Shown here piece after piece: positions 27,091 to 36,329 of a stretch of DNA of 64,000 nt. Source of the stretch: WTFY01 sp965220895 (GTDB lineage: Bacteria > Pseudomonadota > Gammaproteobacteria > UBA4575); the NCBI GenBank assembly GCA_965220895.1, contig OZ244850.1, forward strand, positions 1,364,001-1,428,000, read 5' to 3'. How positions within the stretch are numbered: position 1 is the first letter of the stretch; each line of letters begins with the position of its first letter. Made by a program: the position numbers and the translations under genes. The notes beneath the pieces were generated by a model. That model saw only the letters and a list, made by a program, of their open reading frames with translations, ran no database searches and was not told the DNA's origin.

Positions 27091-27783
27091 ATGCGAAAAG
27101 TATTATCGGGTGTGAAGGGTTTGTCTTGCCTGCTACTGGCGTTGGCCGGTCCTGCGGTTCTGGCCAGCGGTGAGGTGCTGAAATCACCCATTCTCGATCG
27201 GGTGAAGGTGCTCTATTCGGCACCAGCCAATCTGGAGAGCCTGACTCTGGAGCAGTTGCATGCGGAAAAGGCTGCACTAGCCGATGAGCTTGCAGCCATC
27301 CAGCAGGTCAGCGATGCTCCCGAAGTTGCCAGACAAAAGTTTCTCGAGACGGTTTTTGAACATGATGACAAGCGCCTGGGAATTGTTGAGGTCATACACA
27401 CACTGGTTGACGAGTATCAAATAGAAGGAAAATTTCGTGATGACCTGATCGGCTACAGCAAAACATTCGACCAGGACATCAGAACTGCCCGCCAGCATGT
27501 ACACTCGCTGGATGACTATAAATCCTATGATTTCAGATTTTCCGCGGTCTACATGGCCATGATGCTGAAGTTCAATGAAAACCCCGAGTTCCGCAAACGC
27601 ATGGAAGCGGACATGAAGGATTCTGAAACATCAATGGGCAGGTACCTGAAGGAAATGGATGAGTCCTATGCCGTGGTTCTTCACGAAAAATATCGCATTC
27701 AGAACATCTATTCCATTCATGAGCTTGAAAATGCGATTACGCACATCAATGAAGAAATCTCCAGGCGGGGCGCGGAATTATAG
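27091..27783 (+). CDS. Uncharacterised exported helical protein
   Basis: A 230-residue protein with a signal peptide (KGLSCLLLALAGPAVLASG). The mature part is almost all predicted helix, with charged repeating stretches such as LTLEQLHAEKAALADELAAI at the start and ENAITHINEEISRRGAEL at the end, suggesting a coiled-coil periplasmic protein. I recognise no family. A strong ribosome-binding site (AAGGAACC) lies 7 bases before the ATG, and a TATAAT box is visible at 27013-27018. The next gene, another small exported protein, starts 20 bp after it, so they look like a two-gene unit. Confidence 0.75.
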   Translation: MRKVLSGVKGLSCLLLALAGPAVLASGEVLKSPILDRVKVLYSAPANLESLTLEQLHAEKAALADELAAIQQVSDAPEVARQKFLETVFEHDDKRLGIVEVIHTLVDEYQIEGKFRDDLIGYSKTFDQDIRTARQHVHSLDDYKSYDFRFSAVYMAMMLKFNENPEFRKRMEADMKDSETSMGRYLKEMDESYAVVLHEKYRIQNIYSIHELENAITHINEEISRRGAEL

Positions 27784-27802
27784 GCAGCGGGCAAGCCAGA
27801 TC

Positions 27803-28201
27803 ATGATTGGGCGAGTTTGTATATTGTTGGGGATGATGCTTTGGACGGCCCCCTTGCTTGCAGAAACGGGCGGAGAAGTCAGTGGACCTCCTGAGATCGT
27901 CTCGGATGCACCGCCTGCGACCCAGCGGGATTCTGGGCTGCACATGACCCAAACGGAAAAAGAAACCATCTACGAATCGAGATTTTTTCCTGGCTTTCGT
28001 CCATGCACGTCACAGGACTACCGTGACCATGATTTTGGCCCAGTTGCCTGTCAGGATTCTGCGGCTGCACGCGCACTGTCTTCCCCCGATCAGGAGCATG
28101 GATCAAATCACAGATTGATGGAAGCAGATACGGTGTCTCAGGGAAATATCTATAAGTTGCGTTTCGGGCGTATCACCAAGGGCGCGGGTGCCAAACCGTA
28201 A
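27803..28201 (+). CDS. Small uncharacterised exported protein
   Basis: The frame is open from 27659, but the ATG at 27803 opens a clear signal peptide (IGRVCILLGMMLWTAPLLA), giving 132 residues; the upstream part overlaps the previous gene and is not needed. The mature protein has two cysteines (FRPCTSQDYRDHDFGPVACQ) that could form a disulfide, and an otherwise polar, low-structure sequence. No family recognised. It follows the helical exported protein by 20 bp and is convergent with argE. Confidence 0.65.
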   Translation: MIGRVCILLGMMLWTAPLLAETGGEVSGPPEIVSDAPPATQRDSGLHMTQTEKETIYESRFFPGFRPCTSQDYRDHDFGPVACQDSAAARALSSPDQEHGSNHRLMEADTVSQGNIYKLRFGRITKGAGAKP

Positions 28202-28313
28202 GTACGGAAGGGCAATCAGAAAACCGTAATGGCGCGGACTCCGGTTCGTGCCGGATCAGATCATCCATCATCAAGTCAAGGGCTTGCACAAACCCGCCTT
28301 CTCCTGAGGGCAG

Positions 28314-29462
28314 TCATTTCTGCATGCAGATCGAGCCTATGATTTTTTGCAGCAATTCAATGGTTGGCTCGAGGGATGAGAGTGCAATGAACTCATTGGA
28401 CTGGTGGGCCTGATCGATCGAACCAGGTCCCAGCACCACCGTTTCCATTCCCATGGAATTGAAAAAGGGGGCCTCTGTGGCGAAGGTCACGGATTTCGGC
28501 TTTTTACCGGTGTACATGCTTGTCAACTCGACAATCCTTGAGTCACCCGGGGTTTCGAAGGCAGGAACCCCGTCAAACAATGCCTTGAACTTGCAGTTAA
28601 GGCCCAGCGGGTCTGTTTTTTTAGTAATCCTTTCGTGGAGTTCATCTCTGAGGGCACCGATCTGCATGCCAGGCAGCAGGCGCAGGTCGACGTGCAGTTC
28701 GCATTCTGCACAGATCCGGTTGGGGTTGTCGCCACCATGAATATGGCCAAGATTGAGCGTTGGAATCGGCACGATGAAATCGTGGTTCGTATATTTTTCA
28801 GCCAGCTCTCGCTTGAATTTGTCCAGTTCGTTCAACACCACGCGCATCCCTTCCAGTGCGTTGTTGCCCAGTGCCGGGTTGCTTGAATGACCCGCTTTTC
28901 CATGGAGGGCAATGGACTCCATGAACACCCCCTTGTGCTGGCGTACAGGGATAAGGCTCGTCGGCTCGCCAATCACGCAAAAGCGCCCCGGTTTTTTGTT
29001 TTTTTCTGCAAGTGTGCGCACACCCTGCATAGTGCTTTCCTCATCGGCCGTTGCGACGATAGTAAGGCGCTGCTCAAGATTCTTGCCGACGAACTCTTTT
29101 GCCGCCTCAATGGCAATTGCCAGGAACGATTTCATGTCTGCCGTACCCAGGCCGTAAAGACGGCCCTCGACTTGCTGGGCTCGAAACGGATCAGTATTCC
29201 AGCCGGTCTGGTCAAAATTCACGGTGTCGGTGTGGCCTGACAATACGAGGCCATCCTCCCCCTCTCCAATCCATGCCAACAGGTTATATTTTCCTTCCGA
29301 GGAAGGAACGATTTCCGTCTGGAAACCCAGGTCGTCCAGCCAGTTGGCCAGGCAGTCGATGATGGGTTTGTTGCTGGTATCAAGTTGCGCCTGGGTACTG
29401 CTGACAGAGGGGATTGCAATCAGTTGCCCGATCATCTCAAGTAACGAAGGCGTGGATTTCAT
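28314..29462 (-). CDS. argE: Acetylornithine deacetylase
   Basis: Metal-dependent M20-family hydrolase that releases ornithine from N-acetylornithine in arginine synthesis. The 382-residue protein carries the metal ligands in VLSGHTDTVNFDQTGW and TADEESTMQGVRTL, the dimerisation-domain motif GKAGHSSNPALG, and the distal VVLGPGSIDQAHQSNEF. The length fits E. coli ArgE. Its ATG lies one base after the mtdA stop codon, so it ends the serine-cycle transcript; co-transcription of arginine and one-carbon genes is unusual. Confidence 0.93.
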   Translation of the reverse strand: MKSTPSLLEMIGQLIAIPSVSSTQAQLDTSNKPIIDCLANWLDDLGFQTEIVPSSEGKYNLLAWIGEGEDGLVLSGHTDTVNFDQTGWNTDPFRAQQVEGRLYGLGTADMKSFLAIAIEAAKEFVGKNLEQRLTIVATADEESTMQGVRTLAEKNKKPGRFCVIGEPTSLIPVRQHKGVFMESIALHGKAGHSSNPALGNNALEGMRVVLNELDKFKRELAEKYTNHDFIVPIPTLNLGHIHGGDNPNRICAECELHVDLRLLPGMQIGALRDELHERITKKTDPLGLNCKFKALFDGVPAFETPGDSRIVELTSMYTGKKPKSVTFATEAPFFNSMGMETVVLGPGSIDQAHQSNEFIALSSLEPTIELLQKIIGSICMQK

Positions 29463-29463
29463 G

Positions 29464-30330
29464 CTACTGGGACCCTGTCAGTTCCTGTGCAATTTCATAG
29501 ATCGCGTTCGCGTCCAGTACCTGGTCGTTGGATGTAAACAGCCTGTCAATGCAAGCGCGATGCAGCTTCAGTTTCAGTGCCCCTATGCCCAAGCTGCCAA
29601 AAATTCTCTTGCCGAATCTTTCAGTATCCCTGTCATTCATGCTGATGCCCTCAAAGCCCAGGGGTTCTGCGGTACTGACATCAGCCAGAATTTCAATGGT
29701 GTCATGCTGTTGCCACTGGCTTGCATCCAGTAAACGGACACCTGCCTTGCCTGCACCGAACACAACCTGTGCCCCTTCCAGTGCAGCATGGGTCGAGTCG
29801 GCGTCGTTGGCCTCCACAGGCACAAGTTGGACTCCAAATTGTTTTCCCATGTCATCGCATGCCTGCTGCGAACGGCTCCTTTCCCGCGAGGTGAGGCGCA
29901 CCTGGGCACCGCTTTGTGCAAGCATGACCGCGGCACGCTGTCCCACAGGCCCCGTACCCGCCAGGACTACCGCAATCTTGCCTGCCAAAGTTGTGGCCTG
30001 GTTCAACAAGGTGACGCCGGCCGCCGCAGTGGTATTGCAGCCGTTGCTGTCCAGCATTATGGATACACGAAAATCCTGAAAAAAATGACTTTGCACGGCC
30101 TTGAATAAAGACTGGCCACTGACGAGGTTGCTGCCGCCAACAAAAATTGCAGTGTTCCTCTTGTGTTTGGGAGCTCGGGTATAGATCGCACCCTCAACGA
30201 GGCTTGTGCAATTGCCTTCATGGATGCCTCCAAGCTGGGTGACCTGGTCTGCTCCTCCATCGTAGGCGACTACAGAGTCGAATACACTGGGGATAGGATC
30301 AGTATCGAAATGGTATAAAAGCTTTTTCAT
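29464..30330 (-). CDS. mtdA: NADP-dependent methylene-H4F/methylene-H4MPT dehydrogenase
   Basis: Oxidises methylene- to methenyl-tetrahydrofolate (and the H4MPT analogue) or runs in reverse to feed methylene-H4F into the serine cycle. The 288-residue protein follows the MtdA pattern closely: LLYHFDTDPIPSVFDSVVAYDGGAD at the start, TAIFVGGS, MLDSNGCNTTAAAGV, the NADP loop VVLAGTGPVGQRAA, and GSLGIGALKLKLHRACI. I compared it from memory with MtdB, whose N-terminus differs, and prefer MtdA. It lies between ppc and argE. Confidence 0.9.
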   Translation of the reverse strand: MKKLLYHFDTDPIPSVFDSVVAYDGGADQVTQLGGIHEGNCTSLVEGAIYTRAPKHKRNTAIFVGGSNLVSGQSLFKAVQSHFFQDFRVSIMLDSNGCNTTAAAGVTLLNQATTLAGKIAVVLAGTGPVGQRAAVMLAQSGAQVRLTSRERSRSQQACDDMGKQFGVQLVPVEANDADSTHAALEGAQVVFGAGKAGVRLLDASQWQQHDTIEILADVSTAEPLGFEGISMNDRDTERFGKRIFGSLGIGALKLKLHRACIDRLFTSNDQVLDANAIYEIAQELTGSQ

Positions 30331-30365
30331 GCTATCGAGAGGTCACCGTATCTCCACAGGATCGA

Positions 30366-33140
30366 CTAGCCTGTGCTGCCAATTCCCGCTGCAACACAGT
30401 TGATCGACAAGAGCAGGGGGACCAGTATATTTTGCCTGTCTTCGGCGTTGTGTAGCTCATTGCGAAACTTTTTGACGAGTTCGGCTTGTTCAATACCGAC
30501 CTGGTTCAGGGATTTCAGACGCCTGCTGAAGTGCCTTTTGAAATTCGGAAAGCGATCACACAGGTGATCCTCTCGGGTAACCTGCAAAACCATCCGGCTC
30601 GTACGCTCATATTCAGATTTGATGTCTGAGAAAATTGCTTCACTGTACTGGGTGTTGACCACCAGTTCGGAATATTTTTCCGCGACTTCGAAGTCGACCA
30701 GCAACAATGTTTTTTCAACACTGTCCAGTATCAGGCGAAACAACGAATGCGTATTATATAGTTCTTGCAGCAATTCTTTCCCCAGCTCTCCGCGGATGCT
30801 GATCAGCTGTTCGAGACTGCTCCCCACTCCATACCAGCCCGGAACCAAAATGCGGTTTTGTGTCCAGGCGAAAACCCAGGGTATCGCGCGCAGGTCTTCG
30901 AGGGTGGCTGCACCAAATCTGCGCGATGGCCTAGATCCGATTTTCATCAGCGTCAGTTCCTCCACAGGGCTTGCCTGCTGATAGAACTCCACCAGACCCG
31001 GGGTTTCGATGAACTTGCGGTATGCGACGTACGCTGTACCTGAAAGTGCCTGCATGACTTCATCCAGTTCGGCATTGGTTTGAAAGGCCGGATCTTTGCC
31101 TGACATGAGTGTGTGTCCGAGTGCGCTGGCGGCAAGTATCTCCATTTGCTCTTCTGCAAAGCCGTGGTTTGCGTACTTGTAGGACACGACTTCACCCTGT
31201 TCCGTGACTCGCATGCGCCCGTCGATCGTGCCTACAGGCTGGGCTGCAATGGCGCGGCCACTGGGTGCCCCGCCTCGACTCACCGAACCTCCGCGCCCGT
31301 GAAAGAATGAAACCTCTATTTTGTGCTTGTCCCCGGCTTCCTTGATGAGGGTCTGTGCCTGGCTGATGATCCAGTTGGAAGTCAGGAATCCACCGTCTTT
31401 GTTTGAATCCGAGTACCCCACCATGACCTCTTGTGAGTCTCCGTTTCTGCGTATCGTGCGTCTGACAAATCTGTGTTCGAGCAATTCACTCAATATAGAG
31501 GGTCCCTGCTCCAGGGCTTCTATCGTCTCCAGCAGGGGCACGACCAGGATGCGACAGGCTTCCAAACCGTCCACATCGGTGAACAGGCCTACATACTTCG
31601 CTAAAAGGTAAACTCCCAGTACGTCGGTTGAGGTTTGCGTCATGCTGAGGACAAAGACGCCAAATGCCTTGGAGTCCAGGCCGCGTTGATAATGCTTGAC
31701 CTGTTCCAGCATGGCCAGCGTGGCTTGAGCTTGGCTGGATAGAAAATCAATGTTCGGGATTACACGCAGGGGTTGCATGAGTTCGCTGACAACCCATTCT
31801 CTCCACTCATCTGATCCAAAATCCGGAACATCAAAGTGGGTTTTCTGATGCAGGGCTTGCCAGATTTCTGCGAGAGTACTATTCGTGACCGTCGTGTTCT
31901 CGCGAAGGTCTAGGCTGGCAGTTCGAAAACCGAAGGTATCCACCATGTGGCGTAAGGGAGCGACATTTGACGTGCACAAGTGTTCGCATCGGGCGTCATT
32001 GAGTCCACGCTCAAGTACCCGCAGGTCGGACGCCAGGTCTGCTGCACTGCGGTAGGCGACACTGGATTCTCCAGGCTCATCAATATGTTCCAGTGTCGCG
32101 TCAATGCTGCGCAGCATGCAGCTCAGATACTGTCGGAACACCTCGCCGGGGTTTCGCTTGGAAAAAGATTCCGTTTCTCCCAGCATTTCAAGTTTCTGTT
32201 GCAGGGCATCCAGGAAGTGTTCAGGGACTCTCAAGGAATGGCTGGCAATACTGAGCTTGGTACACAGCTCGCGTAGATCCTGGCGATATCGCTTCAGGCT
32301 GGCCTTGGCATTTTCACGAAGGGCGTAGGCAGTGACTTCAGTGTTCACATTCGGGTTCCCATCCCGGTCACCGCCAATCCACGAACCGAAACGGAATATC
32401 GGCGGCACCTCGAATTCGATATGTGGATACACTCTCCTCAGGGCACGTTCCAGCTCAGAATAGAATTTCATCGCGCCGTCAAACAGGGATTCCGTAAAGA
32501 AGTGCAGCCCCCATGTGATTTCCTGTGCGACAGTGGGTTTTTCCAGGCGAATCTCACCCGTTAGCCAAAGCAGGTCGATCTCATTGCGTAGCTCATGGAC
32601 CAATGCGTCACGTTCCCGGGGCGTCCAGCGTGTGAGTTCCAGTTGCTTGAGCAGTACATAAATGCGCCGGTGAATCTCCAGCACTGTGACGCGCTTAGCT
32701 TCTGTGGGATGTGCAGTGATCACCGGACAGAAAAAACTCTTGTTCAGAATTTTCTGGACTTCTTCTGCAGGGATGTCGTGCCGGGTTGTTGTGGAAAATG
32801 TATGTGCGAAAGTTCCGGGCACGCGGCGGCGTCCATACTCTTTTTCGATATGTCTGCGCTGCTGTACGTTTGCGTTTTGCTCAGCAATGCTGAGCAGCTG
32901 GAACCAGATGCCATGGGCTTCCAGTATGTACAGAATTTGTGAGTCCGTACTTTCACGAATGTCTTTGCGGCCCTCTATGAAGTCTTCTATATCAGGTTGC
33001 CGGGCGCGCAACACACTGAGCAACTGCTCGTACAGCAGGTCTACAAGCTTGTTTTCATAACTTGCAGCCGGGTCAATAATGGCACGGCCAGTGGCAACCC
33101 GGGTCAGTTGGGTCCAGGAAAGTGGAGAGGCGTCACTCAT
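30366..33140 (-). CDS. ppc: Phosphoenolpyruvate carboxylase
   Basis: Carboxylates PEP to oxaloacetate, the CO2-fixing step of the serine cycle. The 924-residue protein has the catalytic His motif VITAHPTEAKR, the PEP/bicarbonate loops GSWIGGDRDGNPNV and FFHGRGGSVSRGG, and a further active-site segment GYSDSNKDGGFLTSNW. The usual C-terminal end is NTG; here it reads GIGSTG, a single conservative change in a segment thought to fold over the active site. A 30-bp perfect-armed palindrome lies just before the start codon. It is followed by mtdA on the same strand. Confidence 0.96.
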   Translation of the reverse strand: MSDASPLSWTQLTRVATGRAIIDPAASYENKLVDLLYEQLLSVLRARQPDIEDFIEGRKDIRESTDSQILYILEAHGIWFQLLSIAEQNANVQQRRHIEKEYGRRRVPGTFAHTFSTTTRHDIPAEEVQKILNKSFFCPVITAHPTEAKRVTVLEIHRRIYVLLKQLELTRWTPRERDALVHELRNEIDLLWLTGEIRLEKPTVAQEITWGLHFFTESLFDGAMKFYSELERALRRVYPHIEFEVPPIFRFGSWIGGDRDGNPNVNTEVTAYALRENAKASLKRYRQDLRELCTKLSIASHSLRVPEHFLDALQQKLEMLGETESFSKRNPGEVFRQYLSCMLRSIDATLEHIDEPGESSVAYRSAADLASDLRVLERGLNDARCEHLCTSNVAPLRHMVDTFGFRTASLDLRENTTVTNSTLAEIWQALHQKTHFDVPDFGSDEWREWVVSELMQPLRVIPNIDFLSSQAQATLAMLEQVKHYQRGLDSKAFGVFVLSMTQTSTDVLGVYLLAKYVGLFTDVDGLEACRILVVPLLETIEALEQGPSILSELLEHRFVRRTIRRNGDSQEVMVGYSDSNKDGGFLTSNWIISQAQTLIKEAGDKHKIEVSFFHGRGGSVSRGGAPSGRAIAAQPVGTIDGRMRVTEQGEVVSYKYANHGFAEEQMEILAASALGHTLMSGKDPAFQTNAELDEVMQALSGTAYVAYRKFIETPGLVEFYQQASPVEELTLMKIGSRPSRRFGAATLEDLRAIPWVFAWTQNRILVPGWYGVGSSLEQLISIRGELGKELLQELYNTHSLFRLILDSVEKTLLLVDFEVAEKYSELVVNTQYSEAIFSDIKSEYERTSRMVLQVTREDHLCDRFPNFKRHFSRRLKSLNQVGIEQAELVKKFRNELHNAEDRQNILVPLLLSINCVAAGIGSTG

Positions 33141-33142
33141 AC

Positions 33143-33172
33143 TGCATGTATAAAATCAGATTGATACATGCA
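33143..33172. promoter_or_regulatory. Palindromic candidate operator upstream of ppc
   Basis: Perfect 9-base arms, TGCATGTAT and ATACATGCA, are separated by 12 bases, immediately upstream of the ppc ATG (2 to 32 bases away). Its size and dyad spacing fit a dimeric regulator. The inner part contains TGTAT and ATACA with the spacing seen in LysR-type sites, and LysR regulators such as QscR control serine-cycle genes in Methylobacterium. It could also be a hairpin in the leader that masks the ribosome-binding region. Confidence 0.45.
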
Positions 33173-33258
33173 ATATACAGCAAGGGCACGAAATACTCCC
33201 TCCCGTTGCGGGAAGGGATACACACCGAACCTGCGCAGGCCCGGGGTAAATAAAAAAT

Positions 33259-34230
33259 TTAAACCAGCTTGTCTTTCGGCGTATCGCCTGCTTCAAATGC
33301 AGCCAGGTTTTCCAGCACACGGTTGCCCATCGCGATCCGTGTTTCAGTCGAGGCACTTCCCAGATGGGGCAGCAGCACAGCATTTTCCAACTCAAGAAAA
33401 CGCTTGTCCAGATTGGGTTCGCCTTCGAATACGTCCAGGCCTGCTCCAGCAATCGTGCCATTTTTCAATGCCTCTATCAGTGCATCATTGTCCACTACAT
33501 CACCACGCGCCGAATTGATCAGGAACGCGCTGGACTTCATTTTGGAAAGATTTTCCTTGTTCAGCAGATGATAGGTTTCTTTGCCGCCCGGACAGTGGAT
33601 GGATACAAAATCAGAGTTTGCAAGAACCTCATCAATGGATTCGCACTGCGTGGCGTTGAACTGCTGTATCACCTCGTCGGAAGGGGGGTAGGGGTCAACA
33701 AAAATAATTTTCATCCCGAAGCCGTGGTGCGCGCGCCTTGCCATGGCCTGTGCAATTCGCCCCATGCCAATCATGCCCAGGGTCTTGCCTGTTACCTTGG
33801 TAGCCAGCAGGTGTGTCGGCCGCCAGCCCGTCCAGGCATTGGCCCGCAGGTGACGTTCCCCTTCACTGGTGCGCCTTGCTGCGGTTAACAGCAATGTCAT
33901 GGCAATGTCAGCCGTGCAGTCGGTGAGCACTTCAGGCGTATTGGTCACAGTCAGTCCACGTGCCTTGGCTGCATCCAGATCAATATGGTTGAATCCCACG
34001 CCAAAATTGCCGATAAACCGTGCACGCAACGGCTCGGCACTCAATACCTCCGCATCAACGGGGTCGGTAACGGTGGGCAGGAAGGCATCGCAATTGCCCA
34101 AGGCCTGCTTCATTTCATCCTTGCTCATGGCAACGTCGGTCTCATTCAGTTGCACGTCATATTTCTCTTTCAGCGTGGCTTCCACTTCTGCAGGCCAGGC
34201 GCGCGAGACGATGACTTTCAATTTGCTCAT
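33259..34230 (-). CDS. Hydroxypyruvate/glyoxylate reductase (D-2-hydroxyacid dehydrogenase, GyaR type)
   Basis: Reduces hydroxypyruvate to D-glycerate, the step after Sga in the serine cycle. The 323-residue protein has the family dinucleotide loop GKTLGMIGMGRIAQAMARRA, the substrate Arg in LINSARGDVVDNDAL, and the catalytic Glu/His in DVFEGEPN and LPHLGSAS. The N-terminus (KLKVIVSRAWPAEVEATLKE) looks like GyaR/GRHPR enzymes rather than Methylobacterium HprA, so I leave the symbol open. Context, between mtkB and ppc, says it serves as the cycle's hydroxypyruvate reductase. A clear AGGAGA site precedes the ATG. Confidence 0.9.
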   Translation of the reverse strand: MSKLKVIVSRAWPAEVEATLKEKYDVQLNETDVAMSKDEMKQALGNCDAFLPTVTDPVDAEVLSAEPLRARFIGNFGVGFNHIDLDAAKARGLTVTNTPEVLTDCTADIAMTLLLTAARRTSEGERHLRANAWTGWRPTHLLATKVTGKTLGMIGMGRIAQAMARRAHHGFGMKIIFVDPYPPSDEVIQQFNATQCESIDEVLANSDFVSIHCPGGKETYHLLNKENLSKMKSSAFLINSARGDVVDNDALIEALKNGTIAGAGLDVFEGEPNLDKRFLELENAVLLPHLGSASTETRIAMGNRVLENLAAFEAGDTPKDKLV

Positions 34231-34242
34231 TTTATTCTTCTC

Positions 34243-35133
34243 CTAGGCAAGTTCTTGCAAGACTCGTTCCATGGTGGACCCGAGTTCGGACGGATCCGGT
34301 GCAACCGTGACACCCGCATCCCTTAACAACTCCACCTTCTCGGCAGCGCTTTCACCCTTGCCGGATACGATAGCACCTGCATGACCCATGCGACGTCCCT
34401 TCGGCGCCGTCAGTCCTGCAATGTAGGCAACCAGCGGCTTGGTCATATGATTTTTGAAGTACTCCGCAGCATCGGCTTCCTGGGGTCCTCCTATTTCACC
34501 GATCAGCATGACCGCCTCGGTTTCAGGGTCCGCCTCGAACAGCTCGAGAATGTCGCGGTGAGAGCAGCCGTTGATAGGGTCACCACCAATTCCGACACTG
34601 GTGCTGATGCCGATTCCGCACGCCTTCATCTGGGATGCGGCCTCGTAGCCAAGCGTGCCCGAGCGTGCAACGATGCCGACGTTTCCAGGGATATAGATGT
34701 GCCCCGGCATGATGCCAAGCAGGCACCTGTCGGGACTGATCGTTCCGGCACAGTTGGGGCCGGTCAGGCGCATTCGCTCTTCTTTCTTGTAGCGGTACAT
34801 GTAACGCTTTACAAGCATCATGTCCTGTGCGGGGATACCATCGGTGATTGCGACACAGGTTTTGATACCCGCATCGGCCGCTTCCATGATCGAATCTGCG
34901 GCAAACGAGGCAGGCACAAACACGATACTGGCATCGGCACCGGTTGCCTCAACCGCTTCCTTCATGGTGTTGAATACAGGCAGCTCAAGATGGGTTTGGC
35001 CGCCCTTGCCAGGGGTTACGCCGCCGACCACCTGGGTGCCGTACTCAAGCATTTCCTTGGCATGAAACGTACCTATTTTGCCTGTGAAGCCCTGAATCAG
35101 TACCTTGGTATTCTTGTCAATCATTATGCTCAT
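34243..35133 (-). CDS. mtkB: Malate-CoA ligase, alpha subunit
   Basis: With MtkA converts malate, ATP and CoA to malyl-CoA. At 296 residues it has the size of known MtkB and the succinyl-CoA-synthetase alpha fold: IQGFTGKIGTFHAKEMLEYG, TGPNCAGTISPDRCLLGIMPGH, and the active-site phosphohistidine in KGRRMGHAGAIVSG. Sequence alone would also allow succinyl-CoA ligase. The malate assignment rests on the neighbouring mclA, sga and ppc and on closeness to remembered MtkB sequences. AGGAGA lies 7 bases before the ATG, confirming the start. Confidence 0.9.
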   Translation of the reverse strand: MSIMIDKNTKVLIQGFTGKIGTFHAKEMLEYGTQVVGGVTPGKGGQTHLELPVFNTMKEAVEATGADASIVFVPASFAADSIMEAADAGIKTCVAITDGIPAQDMMLVKRYMYRYKKEERMRLTGPNCAGTISPDRCLLGIMPGHIYIPGNVGIVARSGTLGYEAASQMKACGIGISTSVGIGGDPINGCSHRDILELFEADPETEAVMLIGEIGGPQEADAAEYFKNHMTKPLVAYIAGLTAPKGRRMGHAGAIVSGKGESAAEKVELLRDAGVTVAPDPSELGSTMERVLQELA

Positions 35134-35150
35134 GGGTATCTCCTAACGCT

Positions 35151-36329
35151 TTATGAGGCTTCAACTGCGCGGTTGCGTTCCGCCACAACTTTTTCCGCCG
35201 CTTCAGACAATGTATCCGCAGTGATGACCGGATAGCCACTGTCTTTGAGCATCTGCATGCCTTTTTCCACATTCGTTCCTGAAAGACGGACAACGACAGG
35301 GGTGCGTACATCCAGTTTGCCAAATGCCTGTATCACGCCCTCGGCAATCCAGTCACAGCGGTTGATGCCGGCAAAAATGTTGACCAGCATGGCCTTGACG
35401 TTTTCATCATCCAGCACCAGCCTGAAGGCCTTGGTGACGCGGTCCGGGGAAGCACCGCCCCCGATGTCCAGGAAGTTGGCCGGCTCACCGCCCTTGTGCT
35501 TGATCATGTCCATGGTTGCCATCGCCAGTCCTGCACCGTTGATCATGCAGCCGATGTCGCCGTCCAGGCCTACATAGCTCAGGCCCCTGTCCGATGCCGC
35601 AGTTTCACGCGAGTCCTCCTGGGACTTGTCGCGCAACTCGGAGATCTTCGGTCTTCGAAACAGGGCGTTGTCATCAAAGCTCATCTTGGCGTCCAGTGCC
35701 AGGATGTGGTTGTCCTTGGTGACCACCAGGGGATTGATTTCCACCAGGGTGGCATCGAGTTCACGAAAGGCCTGATAGGCGCCTTCGATGCAATGCACTG
35801 CCTGGCTGATCATCTCGGGATGGATATTCAGGGCAAATGCAAGCTCGCGTGCCTGAAAATCCCGCAAGCCCACAGCAGGCTCAACTTCCAGCCTGTGAAT
35901 GCTTTCCGGCTTGGTGGCAGCCACTTCTTCGATATCCATGCCGCCTTCGGTTGAGGTGACGACCGTGACGCGCTGCTTGTTTCGGTCCAGCACCAGGGCG
36001 AGATAGATCTCGCGTTCTATGTCTGCAACCTGTTCGATGTAGAGTCGGTACACGACCTTCCCGCCCGGGCCGGTCTGGTGGGTTACCAGGCGCTTGCCGA
36101 GCAATTCCTCGGCTGCATTCCAGATTTCCTCATCGCTTGAGCAGACCTTGATTCCACCGGCCTTGCCCCGTGCTCCGGAATGAATCTGTGCCTTGACGAC
36201 CCACTGGTGCCCGCCGATCTCCTTGGCACGGTACACGGCCTGTTCGGGACTGTACGCCAGACCCCCGGGGGAGATCTCCACACCGAACTCCGATAGCAAT
36301 TCTTTCGCTTGGTACTCATGAATATCCAC
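35151..36329 (-). CDS. mtkA: Malate-CoA ligase, beta subunit
   Basis: ATP-grasp subunit of the malyl-CoA synthetase, upstream of mtkB by 17 bp. About 392 residues, with KAQIHSGARGKAGGIK, EINPLVVTKDNHILALDAKMSFDDNAL and the CoA-ligase NIFAGINRCD motifs. An ATG at 36335 sits only one base from the strong GGGAGGG site, while the GTG at 36329 is 7 bases from it and gives the expected N-terminus DIHEYQAKELL, so I chose the GTG. Succinyl-CoA ligase is the alternative; context favours malate. Confidence 0.9.
   Translation of the reverse strand: MDIHEYQAKELLSEFGVEISPGGLAYSPEQAVYRAKEIGGHQWVVKAQIHSGARGKAGGIKVCSSDEEIWNAAEELLGKRLVTHQTGPGGKVVYRLYIEQVADIEREIYLALVLDRNKQRVTVVTSTEGGMDIEEVAATKPESIHRLEVEPAVGLRDFQARELAFALNIHPEMISQAVHCIEGAYQAFRELDATLVEINPLVVTKDNHILALDAKMSFDDNALFRRPKISELRDKSQEDSRETAASDRGLSYVGLDGDIGCMINGAGLAMATMDMIKHKGGEPANFLDIGGGASPDRVTKAFRLVLDDENVKAMLVNIFAGINRCDWIAEGVIQAFGKLDVRTPVVVRLSGTNVEKGMQMLKDSGYPVITADTLSEAAEKVVAERNRAVEAS

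Noticed and set aside
29464..30330. Calling the methylene-H4MPT dehydrogenase MtdB
   Set aside because: The N-terminal FDTDxxPSVFD and YDGGAD pattern and the 288-residue length fit MtdA; MtdB as I remember it starts differently.
34381..35235. 284-codon plus-strand frame opposite mtkB
   Set aside because: Shadow of mtkB; composition is atypical and no motif is present.
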